From assembly GCF_004349085.1 (NCBI RefSeq), contig NZ_SMFM01000002.1:1-64000 (forward strand): a stretch of 64,000 nt of DNA, in the 5' to 3' direction. The notes under the pieces are model-generated. The model worked only from the letters and a program-made list of their open reading frames with translations, was not told where the DNA came from and did no database searches. Position 1 is the first letter of the stretch. Every line of letters begins with the position of its first letter. Origin of the DNA: Flavobacterium caseinilyticum. Its GTDB lineage: Bacteria > Bacteroidota > Bacteroidia > Flavobacteriales > Flavobacteriaceae. Of this stretch, positions 45,359 to 55,178 are shown piece after piece. The position numbers were made by a program, and so were the translations under genes.

Positions 45359-48300
45359 CTAGTTTTCCTCAGGAATTAATCCGTCTTGATTTTTCTTAAT
45401 CTTTTTGGTCGTAGTTTTTTTTGATTTAGAAAAATTGATGTAATCTGGAGATAAATCAGAATCCTGATCTTCCGAAGCTGGAATGAATTCTGTATCAAAT
45501 TTAAGGTTTTTAAATATTCTATTGACAAACTCTTTGAATGTGTCGAAATCTACCGCATACGACACCCCTAAACCTTGCGTGTATCCAATTCCTTGACCAA
45601 CATAATTGATGTCATTTTCTTTATTGAAAAGTCGTAAATTAAGTGTTCCGTCCTCGTTAACACGGTATAGGATTTCAACGTCACCCACGATTGCTGATTC
45701 ATTGATTCCTCCAAAAGGAACTCCGAGTTTACCGTTAATAGTAACTCTTTCGTTTATTTTGGAAGTAATTGTGGCAACAAATCTTCCATCAGTTTCTCTC
45801 CCCAATCTTCTGTCAGCACCAATAAAATTAAGTCCCACTTTAAATTTCTCATCATCGGATTGTATGATCCCACCTAAAATACTGGAGGCAGTTTCAAATA
45901 AACTTCCTGAAAAATCAGACTGGCTTACTCCTTCCGGACTTAAAAAGCCACCAGAGGAAAGTAAGTACAAAGCCTGAGTTTGTCTGACGTCTCGATCGTT
46001 TAATTTATATTGAATTTCTGATTTCAACACACTGCTCACTGTTGGAAATTCAATATTAAAATCAGGTTCGGGACTCGTCAAATCGCCTCTAAGTCCTATC
46101 ACTACTTCAACAGGCACTTTTGTATTAAAAGACGAATTTTCCAACAACACTGCAGGATTTGCAGAGGTTCTGTAAACCGCTTCAAGATTTAACTGCGCTT
46201 TCATAGGGTTGCCTTCCCAAGTTATGGAACCTCCTTTTTTGACTGCAAATTTCTTATCAATAAGCCCTCCGTATTTGAAATTATAGGTTCCTTCATACGC
46301 CTGGAAATCGCCCCACATATTGAATTTTCCCAAAGTATTTATTTTAAATAATAAGGATCCGAAACCTTTCCCCTTCATTCCATGACCCGTATTTCGGTCC
46401 AAAATTACCTCCACTTCTGCATCAGGAGTAATATCAAAGTCAAATTCTAACTCTAGCCCGTTGTAATTTCTGGTATTTTCAAAAATTCCTTTTGCAATAT
46501 TATACTTCTCTTTAGCAGTTAAAAAATGAATGAATTTATTATCACTAACACTTTCCGCATTGTTAATTGGAATTTTTATTGCGGTTCCCTTTTCGGATTT
46601 AGCGTCCACTTTTATAAACAATGAATTTGTTGGTCCTTTGATAGTTGCAATACCATCAATAAATGCCGTTCCGTAATAGGCGGCATCTTCACTGTCTTTA
46701 GTATCCAATGCCAAAAGTCTTTTAGAATCTATGGCTAAATCTAATTTCCAGTCAACAAAATTACTATGTTCAATACTTCCGTTCAATTTACCGCTTGTTT
46801 TGTACTTTGTATCTGTAAGTGTATTGCTTCTAAAAATTAATTTCTCATCTGTTAAATCAATAATGGTATTGTCGCTTAGTGCATAATCAACGTTCAAATA
46901 AGGCACAGTGACTCCTGCATCGTTTAAATAGAGACGCCCACTTATACTCGGTTTTTTTAGATTCCCCTCAATGGTTGAATTACCTGATATAAAACCTCTG
47001 ATATTAGATAATACATCCCCACCAAGTGAATTTAAAGTAGCAATATTGAATTTCTCAAATTTTAGTTTTAAATCTAAAATCGTCTGCTTGTTAACAATTT
47101 CAAAACTTCCATTGGCACTGAATAAATCTACATTTTCATTTTCTAAGTTGGAATTAATCGTAAATTTTCTGAGATTTTCATCACCTTCGATATCAAAATT
47201 CAATGTTCCTAAATCTGTTTTATTGACATTCAAATTATCAATTACTATAGATGATGTGGGTTGGTAAACATTATTATTTTGCTTGAAATTTACTGCTCCG
47301 TTGATATTTCCATGTACAATCAGCTTTTCATTAGTCGGAGTGATTTGATTTAAATCGACATCTTTGAAGCTTAATTTCAAATCCTTGACCGACTCGCCTT
47401 TAAATACTCCCATCAAAGAAATCGCCTGCTCTTCATGAGACAAAATTATATTATCAATATTGAAATTTTTAAATGATTTGTCAAATACAATTTGGTTATT
47501 GGGTGTTTCATCTTCATTTAAAAACCACAAATAATCTTTAAATTTCACCTCAGATTTACTGATTCCCACAACATTATTATTATCCTTATTTATTGTGTGA
47601 TATAAGTTCAAATTATAATAATCCTCCGCATTTGGCCCTCCTTTAAACTCAGAACGAAAGAACAAAGTGTCTTTCATTGTCACATTAATCAGACTAAAAT
47701 CACGGATTTTATAATATTTCGTTTTTATGCTGTCTAATTCTACATAAGCATTATAAAGCGGATTCTTATTATCAACCGATACCCTGATATTATCGATAAT
47801 GTTATTTGAAGCAATAATTTGAGGCGAATTAAAATTCAGTTTAAATTCCTGATTATCTGAATTGATGTTTCCTTTGACAATTGTGTTGGCGCCAATCGAA
47901 ATTTCAGGATAGAATATTTCAATTATTTTATTGTAGATTGAAAAATCAAATGTAAGGAACTGTCCTTTTTTGACTTTCACTGGCTTGTAATTCGTATAAA
48001 GACTTCCTAAAGAGTTCGTTATTAAATTTGGCAGCTGGTTGAATTCATACTTCCCAACGATTTCGCCCTGCACAATATCAGGAGAGTTAATGGTGATGGT
48101 TCGTGTTTTATTCTGATCAAAAGTAGAAATGATGGTAAAATCATCAAAATTGTAGGTGTCCTTTGCATTCTGATAGGAAGTTTTATTGATGTAGATATTT
48201 CCCTGAAAATTTTCGATATTATTCCCTGATGCCTGAACAACAACATCCCCTCTAAATACTGAAACAGAATCCTTGATTAATTTTAATTTATGTAAATCTG

Positions 48301-49792
48301 CATTTTCTACAGTGACGTGAAAGTCATAACGACTGTCTTTTTTACTCAAATCCAATAAGCCTTCAAAATTCATGCTCAAATTAGGATCATTTACAGAAAT
48401 CTGACCTTCATAATTGGGACTTTTAAGCTTTCCATTGACAACAATATTGGTGTAATTATAACCATTAACCTCTATTTGACTGATATCGCCTTTGATAGCA
48501 GTGTCTAAATATTTTCGTTTAAAGCCTTTTCCATCCACATCTATATTTAAACTTACCGTTCCCAATTCTTTTTGATCCAAGAAATTCCCGACGTCGAAGT
48601 TTTGTAAAATCACATTCCCAAAATAAGAGGCTTTATCAATTACATCTATATTTTGAATCTCTAAGTTAGACGTGATATTTCCCAATGCTGTAATCATAGA
48701 AAAATCAGCTTTTACAGCAGTAGTAGAAACGCTGGAAGTTCCCGAAGCTGTAAATCTGCCCAGTTTTTTTAACGAAGTTGGCAATTTATTTCCAAGAATA
48801 TTTGGAACAATCACGATCAGATTATCATAACTTGACGTTAACTTGTCAAACCTAGCATACATGGAAAATTTCTGCCCTTTTTTGGCAAAGAGGTTTTTAA
48901 AATTGATATCCCCATCAATTCTTGTCTTGCGATTATCAACTAATTCTAAGTTTTTAAATTGTAGATTATTTAATGTGCCTTTAACGCTTGCCTTCATGTA
49001 AAAATGCTGGTCTTTACTTAATTCTTTATAAAAATAACGAATGTCATTTGACCCCACAGAGGCCGTATTCAATTTGATATCAAAAACGACTTTATCGGTG
49101 AAATTGGAGAAATCTTCTATTTTATAATTTAATATAACAGTCCCATTCAGCGTTGATTCCTTTGTTATTACATTAAGATTTTCAAGTTTTAAATTTTTCT
49201 TAGAATAGGTGAATTTTGAGCTTAAATTTTTAACATACAGTCCACGGAAATCTAAAAAAGACATCTTCTTAATATTGGTTGTAACATCAGTGCCAAATAT
49301 TAAAAAATCAGTAACGGAGGCATTCATTTTTGTGAAATCAACATCTTTAGGGTTCTCCCTATTGTAATCCGTTAGAACAAAATGGCCATCGTAGATTTGC
49401 AGTTTATTTGCTTTAAGCAAGAATTTCCTGCTTGATGGTTTGTCGGATTCAAAGGCTTTTACAAATATATCGAGGTTGGATTGCTTTTCGTTCTTATAGG
49501 TTTTCAAATTTAATACTAATCCATGAAGGTCGATATCATCAAAAATAAAATCGCCATCGAGTAATTTTTTACCTTCTAAAATTGTGGTGGATATTCTGCT
49601 TGAATAAATTAAAGTGTCTTTATGATGATCTCGAATCAGTACTTTTTTAAATTTTACACCTCCAAAAATTGAAACTGCAACTTCATCAATAGCAACATTG
49701 ATTCCCAGATCTTTGTTGATGCTATTGGTGAAATACTGAGCAATCTTTGTTTGAACAACTGGCATTGTAAGAGCAATACCAAGCACGAGCAA
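45359..49792 (-). CDS. tamB: TamB-type translocation and assembly protein
   Basis: This AsmA/TamB-like bridge protein of about 1,477 residues runs from the inner to the outer membrane and helps move phospholipids or assemble outer-membrane proteins. After an N-terminal membrane segment (LVLGIALTMPVVQTKIAQYF) come many repeats of a beta-groove fold. The C-terminal DUF490/TamB domain (about 1,150-1,460) has GKGFGSLLFKIN, GTYNFKYGGL, GLRGDLTSPEPDFNIEFP, and QALYLLSSGGF. The marked start is a TTG inside the membrane helix. The frame continues about 60 bases upstream with a basic, hydrophobic segment (KKFLKIILRILLGLFLLL) but no ATG, GTG or TTG, so the true start is unresolved. Confidence 0.9.
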   Translation of the reverse strand: MLVLGIALTMPVVQTKIAQYFTNSINKDLGINVAIDEVAVSIFGGVKFKKVLIRDHHKDTLIYSSRISTTILEGKKLLDGDFIFDDIDLHGLVLNLKTYKNEKQSNLDIFVKAFESDKPSSRKFLLKANKLQIYDGHFVLTDYNRENPKDVDFTKMNASVTDFLIFGTDVTTNIKKMSFLDFRGLYVKNLSSKFTYSKKNLKLENLNVITKESTLNGTVILNYKIEDFSNFTDKVVFDIKLNTASVGSNDIRYFYKELSKDQHFYMKASVKGTLNNLQFKNLELVDNRKTRIDGDINFKNLFAKKGQKFSMYARFDKLTSSYDNLIVIVPNILGNKLPTSLKKLGRFTASGTSSVSTTAVKADFSMITALGNITSNLEIQNIDVIDKASYFGNVILQNFDVGNFLDQKELGTVSLNIDVDGKGFKRKYLDTAIKGDISQIEVNGYNYTNIVVNGKLKSPNYEGQISVNDPNLSMNFEGLLDLSKKDSRYDFHVTVENADLHKLKLIKDSVSVFRGDVVVQASGNNIENFQGNIYINKTSYQNAKDTYNFDDFTIISTFDQNKTRTITINSPDIVQGEIVGKYEFNQLPNLITNSLGSLYTNYKPVKVKKGQFLTFDFSIYNKIIEIFYPEISIGANTIVKGNINSDNQEFKLNFNSPQIIASNNIIDNIRVSVDNKNPLYNAYVELDSIKTKYYKIRDFSLINVTMKDTLFFRSEFKGGPNAEDYYNLNLYHTINKDNNNVVGISKSEVKFKDYLWFLNEDETPNNQIVFDKSFKNFNIDNIILSHEEQAISLMGVFKGESVKDLKLSFKDVDLNQITPTNEKLIVHGNINGAVNFKQNNNVYQPTSSIVIDNLNVNKTDLGTLNFDIEGDENLRKFTINSNLENENVDLFSANGSFEIVNKQTILDLKLKFEKFNIATLNSLGGDVLSNIRGFISGNSTIEGNLKKPSISGRLYLNDAGVTVPYLNVDYALSDNTIIDLTDEKLIFRSNTLTDTKYKTSGKLNGSIEHSNFVDWKLDLAIDSKRLLALDTKDSEDAAYYGTAFIDGIATIKGPTNSLFIKVDAKSEKGTAIKIPINNAESVSDNKFIHFLTAKEKYNIAKGIFENTRNYNGLELEFDFDITPDAEVEVILDRNTGHGMKGKGFGSLLFKINTLGKFNMWGDFQAYEGTYNFKYGGLIDKKFAVKKGGSITWEGNPMKAQLNLEAVYRTSANPAVLLENSSFNTKVPVEVVIGLRGDLTSPEPDFNIEFPTVSSVLKSEIQYKLNDRDVRQTQALYLLSSGGFLSPEGVSQSDFSGSLFETASSILGGIIQSDDEKFKVGLNFIGADRRLGRETDGRFVATITSKINERVTINGKLGVPFGGINESAIVGDVEILYRVNEDGTLNLRLFNKENDINYVGQGIGYTQGLGVSYAVDFDTFKEFVNRIFKNLKFDTEFIPASEDQDSDLSPDYINFSKSKKTTTKKIKKNQDGLIPEEN

Positions 49793-49987
49793 AAGCAGGA
49801 AAAGTCCAAGAAGAATACGTAATATTATTTTTAAAAATTTTTTGATACCTATTTACTATTTAAATTTTTTAAATTTTGATTTTGCCTTTGAAATCCGAAG
49901 TACCTTTGATAAAAATTCTTTAATTTTGGCTTTTACAAAAAAATATTTTTTGACTCGTCAAATATAATTCAAAATTTGTGCCTTTTT

Positions 49988-51010
49988 ATGCAAAATCCCG
50001 AGGTTTTTATTCTATCCATCGAAAGTTCCTGCGACGACACTGCTGCTGCCATTTTACAAAACGATAAAGTATTGTCAAATGTTGTAGCAAATCAACTTAT
50101 TCATACGCAATACGGCGGTGTGGTTCCTGAGCTCGCCTCTCGAGCACACCAGCAAAATATAGTTCCCGTTGTTGCTGCAGCGCTTGATAAAGCAAATATA
50201 AAAAAAGAACAGTTATCAGCTATTGCTTTCACACAAGGCCCCGGATTAATGGGATCCCTTTTAGTGGGAAGTTCGTTTGCAAAATCATTAGCTCTGGCAT
50301 TACAAATTCCTTTGATTGCCGTAAATCATATGCAGGCGCATGTTTTGGCTCATTTTATTGATGAAGAAGGATATGAAAAACCAAACTTCCCTTTTTTGGC
50401 ACTCACCATAAGTGGCGGTCACACACAAATTCTCAAAGTGGATCATTTTTTTGAAATGACGGTGATTGGTGAAACTACTGATGATGCGGTTGGCGAAGCT
50501 TTCGATAAAAGCGCCAAAATTTTGGGACTTCCCTATCCCGGCGGTCCGTTAATAGACAAATACGCGAAATTGGGAAATCCAAAGGCTTTTGCGTTTACAA
50601 AACCAAAAGTTCCAGGATTAAATTTTAGTTTTTCAGGTTTAAAAACCGCTATTTTATATTTTATTCAAAAGAAAAAACTAGAAAATCCTAATTTCGTTGA
50701 AGAGAACCTTACTGATATCTGTGCTTCTATTCAATATACGATTATTGAAATTTTAATGGACAAATTAAAATTGGCTGTAAATGAAACCGGAATAACACAA
50801 ATAACCATCGGAGGCGGTGTTTCTGCCAATTCTGGAATCCGAAACAGATTAAAAGAGGCGGAGAATAAATACGGGTGGAAAACCTTTATTCCAAAATTTG
50901 AATACACAACTGATAATGCCGCAATGATTGGAATTGTAGGTTATCAAAAATTTTTAACCCAAAAATTTGAAACTTCAGCCGTTGTTTCTAAAGCAAGAAT
51001 ACAATTATAA
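49988..51010 (+). CDS. tsaD: tRNA threonylcarbamoyladenosine synthase subunit TsaD
   Basis: TsaD transfers the threonylcarbamoyl group to A37 of tRNAs that read ANN codons. The 340-residue ASKHA-fold protein starts at ATG 49988 (MQNPEVFILSIESSCDDTAAA); a TTG 12 bases earlier is in frame but less likely. Family motifs are PELASRAHQQNI, FTQGPGLMGSLLVG, NHMQAHVLAHF with metal-binding His residues, SGGHTQIL, GETTDDAVGEAFDK and GGVSANSGIR. rsmE starts 3 bases after its stop, so they form an operon. Confidence 0.97.
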   Translation: MQNPEVFILSIESSCDDTAAAILQNDKVLSNVVANQLIHTQYGGVVPELASRAHQQNIVPVVAAALDKANIKKEQLSAIAFTQGPGLMGSLLVGSSFAKSLALALQIPLIAVNHMQAHVLAHFIDEEGYEKPNFPFLALTISGGHTQILKVDHFFEMTVIGETTDDAVGEAFDKSAKILGLPYPGGPLIDKYAKLGNPKAFAFTKPKVPGLNFSFSGLKTAILYFIQKKKLENPNFVEENLTDICASIQYTIIEILMDKLKLAVNETGITQITIGGGVSANSGIRNRLKEAENKYGWKTFIPKFEYTTDNAAMIGIVGYQKFLTQKFETSAVVSKARIQL

Positions 51011-51013
51011 ATT

Positions 51014-51721
51014 ATGCAATTATTTTACAATCCAAATATAACAGAGGCCACGGAAACTTTTTCTTTTGATAAAGAAGAAAGCAAACACATCATCAAAGTA
51101 TTGCGTAAAAAGGATACCGATATTTTATACGTAACCAATGGCTTAGGTTTTTTATTCAAAACGGAGATTACTCTTGCCTCTGACAGCAAATGCACCGTTA
51201 AAATCATTTCATTTGAAAAGCCAGAACCTTCAAAATTTAAATTACATTTGGCGGTTGCTCCAACTAAAATGAATGACCGTTACGAATGGTTTTTAGAAAA
51301 AGCCACTGAAATTGGAATATATGAAATTACTCCAATTATCTGTGACCATTCCGAAAGAAAAGTTATTAATAAAGAACGATTTGATAAAATTCTGTTAGCT
51401 GCCATGAAGCAATCCAATGAATTGTATCTGCCAAAACTAAATGAGGCCATTACTTTCAAGGAATTTATTAAACTTGAAAATAAAGGTTTAAAATTGATTG
51501 CGCATTGCGAGGAAACGGATAAAAAAACACTTAAATCGATTTTGAAACCAAATGAAGATGTTACGCTTCTTATCGGACCCGAAGGTGATTTTTCGGAAAA
51601 AGAAATCGCATTGGCCATTAAAAACAATTTCACTCCAGTTTCATTGGGTAATACCCGCTTACGCACTGAAACCGCAGCCATTGTTGCCTGTCACAGCGTA
51701 GTTTTTGTTAACGAAGAATAA
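51014..51721 (+). CDS. rsmE: 16S rRNA m3U1498 methyltransferase RsmE
   Basis: RsmE methylates U1498 of 16S rRNA with SAM. The 235-residue SPOUT (alpha/beta-knot) protein has an N-terminal PUA-like domain (about 1-70, with KEESKHIIKVLRKKDTD) and a knot domain with AVAPTKMNDRYEWFLEKATEIGI, PIICDHSERKVINKERF, LLIGPEGDFSEKEIALA, and VSLGNTRLRTETAAI. It is directly after tsaD and 28 bases before the DUF4159 gene, so the three probably share an mRNA. Confidence 0.97.
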   Translation: MQLFYNPNITEATETFSFDKEESKHIIKVLRKKDTDILYVTNGLGFLFKTEITLASDSKCTVKIISFEKPEPSKFKLHLAVAPTKMNDRYEWFLEKATEIGIYEITPIICDHSERKVINKERFDKILLAAMKQSNELYLPKLNEAITFKEFIKLENKGLKLIAHCEETDKKTLKSILKPNEDVTLLIGPEGDFSEKEIALAIKNNFTPVSLGNTRLRTETAAIVACHSVVFVNEE

Positions 51722-51749
51722 GAACAGATGATTTATTGATTCCTGAATT

Positions 51750-52388
51750 ATGAGAAATTTATTTTTTGTATTGGTATTATTTTCGACAACATTGTTTTCG
51801 CAAGAAATTGCATTGGTAAAATACAATGGCGGCGGGGATTGGTACGCCAACCCCACTTCGTTACCAAACTTAATTAAATTTTGCAATGCCAATATCAATA
51901 CAAAGTTAGTATTAAAGCCGGCAACCGTAGAGCCAAGCAGCCCCGATTTATTTTCCTATCCTTTTGTGCACATGACGGGTCACGGAAATGTCCTTTTTAG
52001 CGATGCCGATGTGTCAAATTTGAGGAATTATCTGCTGGCTGGAGGTTTTCTTCATATTGATGATAATTATGGAATGGATCAATATGTCAAAAAAGAAATC
52101 AAAAAAATATTCCCAAATGTTGCATTGGTTGAAATTCCGGCCAATCATTCTATTTTTCAAAAGCCGTATTCATTTCCGAGTGGTTTACCAAAAATACACG
52201 AACATGATGGAAAGCGACCACAGGCCTTTGGAATATTTATAGAAAATAAATTAGTGTTGCTGTATACTTACGAATGCGATTTAGGAGATGGATGGGAAGA
52301 TCAGGAAGTCAATAATGATCCACAAGAAATCCGTGAAAAGGCACTAAAAATGGGAGCCAATATCATTAATTATCTTTTTAACAACTAG
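51750..52388 (+). CDS. DUF4159 secreted protein
   Basis: This 212-residue protein has a signal peptide (LFFVLVLFSTTLFS) and a DUF4159 fold: VKYNGGGDWYANPTSLPNL, YPFVHMTGHGNVLFSD, YLLAGGFLHIDDNYG, and TYECDLGDGWEDQEV. The fold resembles class I glutamine amidotransferases, but the catalytic Cys is not evident. In Bacteroidota the family lies next to translation and gliding or envelope genes; its job is unknown. It sits at the end of tsaD-rsmE. Confidence 0.85.
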   Translation: MRNLFFVLVLFSTTLFSQEIALVKYNGGGDWYANPTSLPNLIKFCNANINTKLVLKPATVEPSSPDLFSYPFVHMTGHGNVLFSDADVSNLRNYLLAGGFLHIDDNYGMDQYVKKEIKKIFPNVALVEIPANHSIFQKPYSFPSGLPKIHEHDGKRPQAFGIFIENKLVLLYTYECDLGDGWEDQEVNNDPQEIREKALKMGANIINYLFNN

Positions 52389-52928
52389 TTAATTCTTTCT
52401 TTTTTAAAATTATACTCAATATTTCAATTTTTTTATATTGATTTATTTTTTCGATTTAAACCATGTATCGCACATTATTTGTAAAATCATTTCGGATTTT
52501 TTTGGACCTAAAATTTAGAAAAAACACATAGTGTAATGATAAATCTATAAAATATTTGCATTCTGTTCGTGCAACTCGTATTTGTCAAGAGCTTATAATG
52601 CACTGAATTAGTTTGGTTTACGACTGATTTACTTCAAATAGCAGATTCATATGTTTTATAAAAATTAGTAATTATTTATACAATATGATAAAATTTATCA
52701 TAAATCCTCTAATTTAAATCAACAACCATACTATTTTTTAAAATTTAACGCAAAGTAAGTTATCAGAAAATACTTTAATATAAATTCCTGCGTTTTTACG
52801 GAAACCCGTAAAATAGGTAGATTGAATTTTTTTTTGAAAAAAAAATAAGTATTAATTTTTTTTATGAAAAATTTGTTATAAAATTGTGAAATAATTAACC
52901 AAATCTATTAATTTATAACAAATTTATT
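52389..52928. other. 540-base AT-rich gap before the metalloprotease pair
   Basis: No open frame of note, no tRNA and no clear hairpin terminator. It must hold the promoter of the first metalloprotease, but I find no exact TAnnTTTG box at a sensible distance. It is one of the most AT-rich stretches in the window. Confidence 0.6.
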
Positions 52929-53876
52929 ATGAAAAAAATTCTTTTATCTGCAGTAGCATTGTTGATGCTTTTCTCTTGTCAAAATGAGACTACAGAAACA
53001 AGTCCAGAAGCGAGTGCTATAGCTAAACGTGGTTGCGCATCTCAAGAAGTTTTGGAAGCACAAATGAAAGCTGACCCGACTTTGGCCTTAAGAATGAATA
53101 AGATTGAAGCTTTTACTGAAAAAGCAATGTTATCAGGGCGTCTTGTAAACGGAAAAATTGAAATCCCTGTTGTCGTAAATGTATTATACAAAACAGCTGC
53201 TGAAAATATTTCATTAGCTCAAATTCAATCTCAAATTGATGTATTAAACGAAGATTTCAATGCAGCTAATGCTGATTTTAATAATACTCCTGCTTTATTC
53301 TCTGGTGTTGCTGCAAATGTGGAAATCTCTTTCGTTTTGGAAACAGTTAACAGAAAAGCTACAACCAAAACATCTTGGGGAACTAGAGACGCTATGAAAA
53401 AAACAAAACAAGGAGGTTTAAACCCTACTTCACCAACAACGAAACTTAACATGTGGGCTTGTACTATTGGTGGTGGAATTTTAGGTTACGCACAATTTCC
53501 TGGTGGAAGTACTAGTACTGATGGAGTTGTTGTTGATTCAAAATATTTTGGATTATCTGGATCAGGAGCTTATCCTTATAACTTAGGAAGAACTATGACT
53601 CATGAAGTAGGTCACTGGATGAACTTACGTCACATTTGGGGCGATGCAACTTGTGGAAGTGATTTAGTTTCTGATACACCTACTCACAATACTGCTAACT
53701 ACGGTGCTCCTGTTTACCCTCATTATAGCACTTGTACTGGGACTCCGGTAGAAATGACAATGAACTACATGGATTATACAGATGATAGAGGAATGTATAT
53801 GTTCTCTAACGGACAAAAATCAAGAATGTCTTCAATTTTTGTTTCAGGTGGAGCAAGAGCAGGTTTCGGAATATAA
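52929..53876 (+). CDS. Secreted M43-type zinc metalloprotease, copy 1
   Basis: This 315-residue lipoprotein (MKKILLSAVALLMLFSC, Cys17) has a short pro-region and a pappalysin/cytophagalysin-type (M43) domain from about residue 65. Zinc site HEVGHWMNLRH plus IWGD is the extended metzincin form HExxHxxxLxH with a following GD; the Met-turn is MNYMDYTDD. Paired Cys residues (about 176, 237, 269) suggest disulfides. It has no type IX sorting domain, which is unusual for a secreted Bacteroidota protease. The close paralog follows 282 bases later. It probably acts at the cell surface; substrate unknown. Confidence 0.92.
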   Translation: MKKILLSAVALLMLFSCQNETTETSPEASAIAKRGCASQEVLEAQMKADPTLALRMNKIEAFTEKAMLSGRLVNGKIEIPVVVNVLYKTAAENISLAQIQSQIDVLNEDFNAANADFNNTPALFSGVAANVEISFVLETVNRKATTKTSWGTRDAMKKTKQGGLNPTSPTTKLNMWACTIGGGILGYAQFPGGSTSTDGVVVDSKYFGLSGSGAYPYNLGRTMTHEVGHWMNLRHIWGDATCGSDLVSDTPTHNTANYGAPVYPHYSTCTGTPVEMTMNYMDYTDDRGMYMFSNGQKSRMSSIFVSGGARAGFGI

Positions 53877-53896
53877 TTCGATTTAAAATTTAATTG

Positions 53897-53932
53897 TAAA
53901 GAGGTGAACTTAAAATTCACCTCTTCTTTTTT
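53897..53932 (+). terminator. Terminator after metalloprotease copy 1
   Basis: GAGGTGAA (53901-53908) pairs with TTCACCTC (53916-53923), followed by a T-rich run. Confidence 0.85.
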
Positions 53933-54158
53933 GATATTACTTTACGTTTTTATTATCTAAGCAAGCACAACGAAAATTGTATCTTCAATTTTAATCTGAT
54001 TGCGTCAAATCGCTTTGCTGCAAAATAATAAAGTTCATTTAGGTTCTACCATGATTTTAAAGAAAAATTATTTTTAATCAGATGTCAGTCAAGCTACTTT
54101 ATTAGATGCAAAAAGCACAAAACATTTAACCAAAACTTTAACATATTATAAATTTACT

Positions 54159-55103
54159 ATGAAAAAAATTCTTTTATCTGCAGCTGCATTAGTAATGCTT
54201 TTTGCTTGTCAAAATGAAACAACAGAAAATGCTCCCTTAGCTGAAGCGGCTTCGAAGCGTGGTTGCGCATCTCAAGAAGTGCTTGCTGCCCAAATGAAGG
54301 CTGATCCAACATTAGCTTTAAGAATGAATAAAATTGAAGCTTTTACTGAAAAAGCAATGTTATCCGGACGTTTGGTAAATGGTAAAGTAGAAATTCCAGT
54401 TGTAGTAAATGTATTGTACAGAACTACAGCAGAAAATATTTCGCTGGCACAAATCCAATCCCAAATTGACGTATTAAATAAAGATTTTAATGCTGCAAAT
54501 TCTGATTATAATTCAGTTCCGGCAGCATTTTCAGGAGTAAAAGCAAATGTTGGAATTACATTTGTATTACAAAGTGTAAAGAGAAGATATACGTCTACAA
54601 CATCTTGGTCTACAGACGATGCGATGAAAAGATCAACATACGGAATCGTTCCAACTACACCGACAACAGTTTTAAACATGTGGTCTTGTAATCTTGGTGG
54701 CGGTATTCTAGGCTACGCTCAATTTCCAGGAGGTGCATCATCTACTGATGGAGTTGTAATGGATAACAATGCATTTGGTACTACCGGGTCGGTAACAGCG
54801 CCATTTAATCTTGGAAGAACAGCTACTCACGAAGTAGGTCACTGGATGAATTTACGTCACATTTGGGGTGATGCAACTTGTGGAACTGATTATGTTTCTG
54901 ATACACCTACGCACAACACTGCTAACTATGGTGTTCCAGCTTATCCTCATTATAGCACTTGTAGTGGAACTCCAGTAGAAATGACAATGAACTACATGGA
55001 TTACACAGATGATAGAGGAATGTATATGTTCTCTAACGGACAGAAATCAAGAATGGCTTCAATTTTCCTTTCAGGCGGGTCAAGAGCAAGCTTCGGAATA
55101 TAA
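54159..55103 (+). CDS. Secreted M43-type zinc metalloprotease, copy 2
   Basis: This 314-residue paralog of the preceding gene is alike by eye at roughly four residues in five, with the same lipoprotein signal (LFACQNET), pro-region and zinc motif HEVGHWMNLRHIWGD and Met-turn. The least similar part is about residues 118-170 (the stretch around SYTSTTSW-like loops), while the last third is almost identical to copy 1 even at the DNA level. It has its own terminator, and a spacer with no obvious promoter precedes it. Tandem duplication is the clear reading. Confidence 0.92.
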   Translation: MKKILLSAAALVMLFACQNETTENAPLAEAASKRGCASQEVLAAQMKADPTLALRMNKIEAFTEKAMLSGRLVNGKVEIPVVVNVLYRTTAENISLAQIQSQIDVLNKDFNAANSDYNSVPAAFSGVKANVGITFVLQSVKRRYTSTTSWSTDDAMKRSTYGIVPTTPTTVLNMWSCNLGGGILGYAQFPGGASSTDGVVMDNNAFGTTGSVTAPFNLGRTATHEVGHWMNLRHIWGDATCGTDYVSDTPTHNTANYGVPAYPHYSTCSGTPVEMTMNYMDYTDDRGMYMFSNGQKSRMASIFLSGGSRASFGI

Positions 55104-55124
55104 TTTTTTAAGTTTTTAGAATTC

Positions 55125-55155
55125 AAAACTCGCTACTTGTTAGCGAGTTTTTTTA
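55125..55155 (+). terminator. Terminator after metalloprotease copy 2
   Basis: AAACTCGCTA pairs with TAGCGAGTTT around CTTGT, then a T run. Confidence 0.9.
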
Positions 55156-55178
55156 TATTTACAATCTAAAATAAAATC

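Noticed and set aside
52463..52531. Short open frame beginning MYRTLFVKS in the protease upstream gap
   Set aside because: 22 codons with no promoter, terminator or conservation evidence.
52929..55103. Type IX secretion cargo
   Set aside because: Both proteases end right after the catalytic domain with no C-terminal sorting domain, and they carry a lipobox instead.
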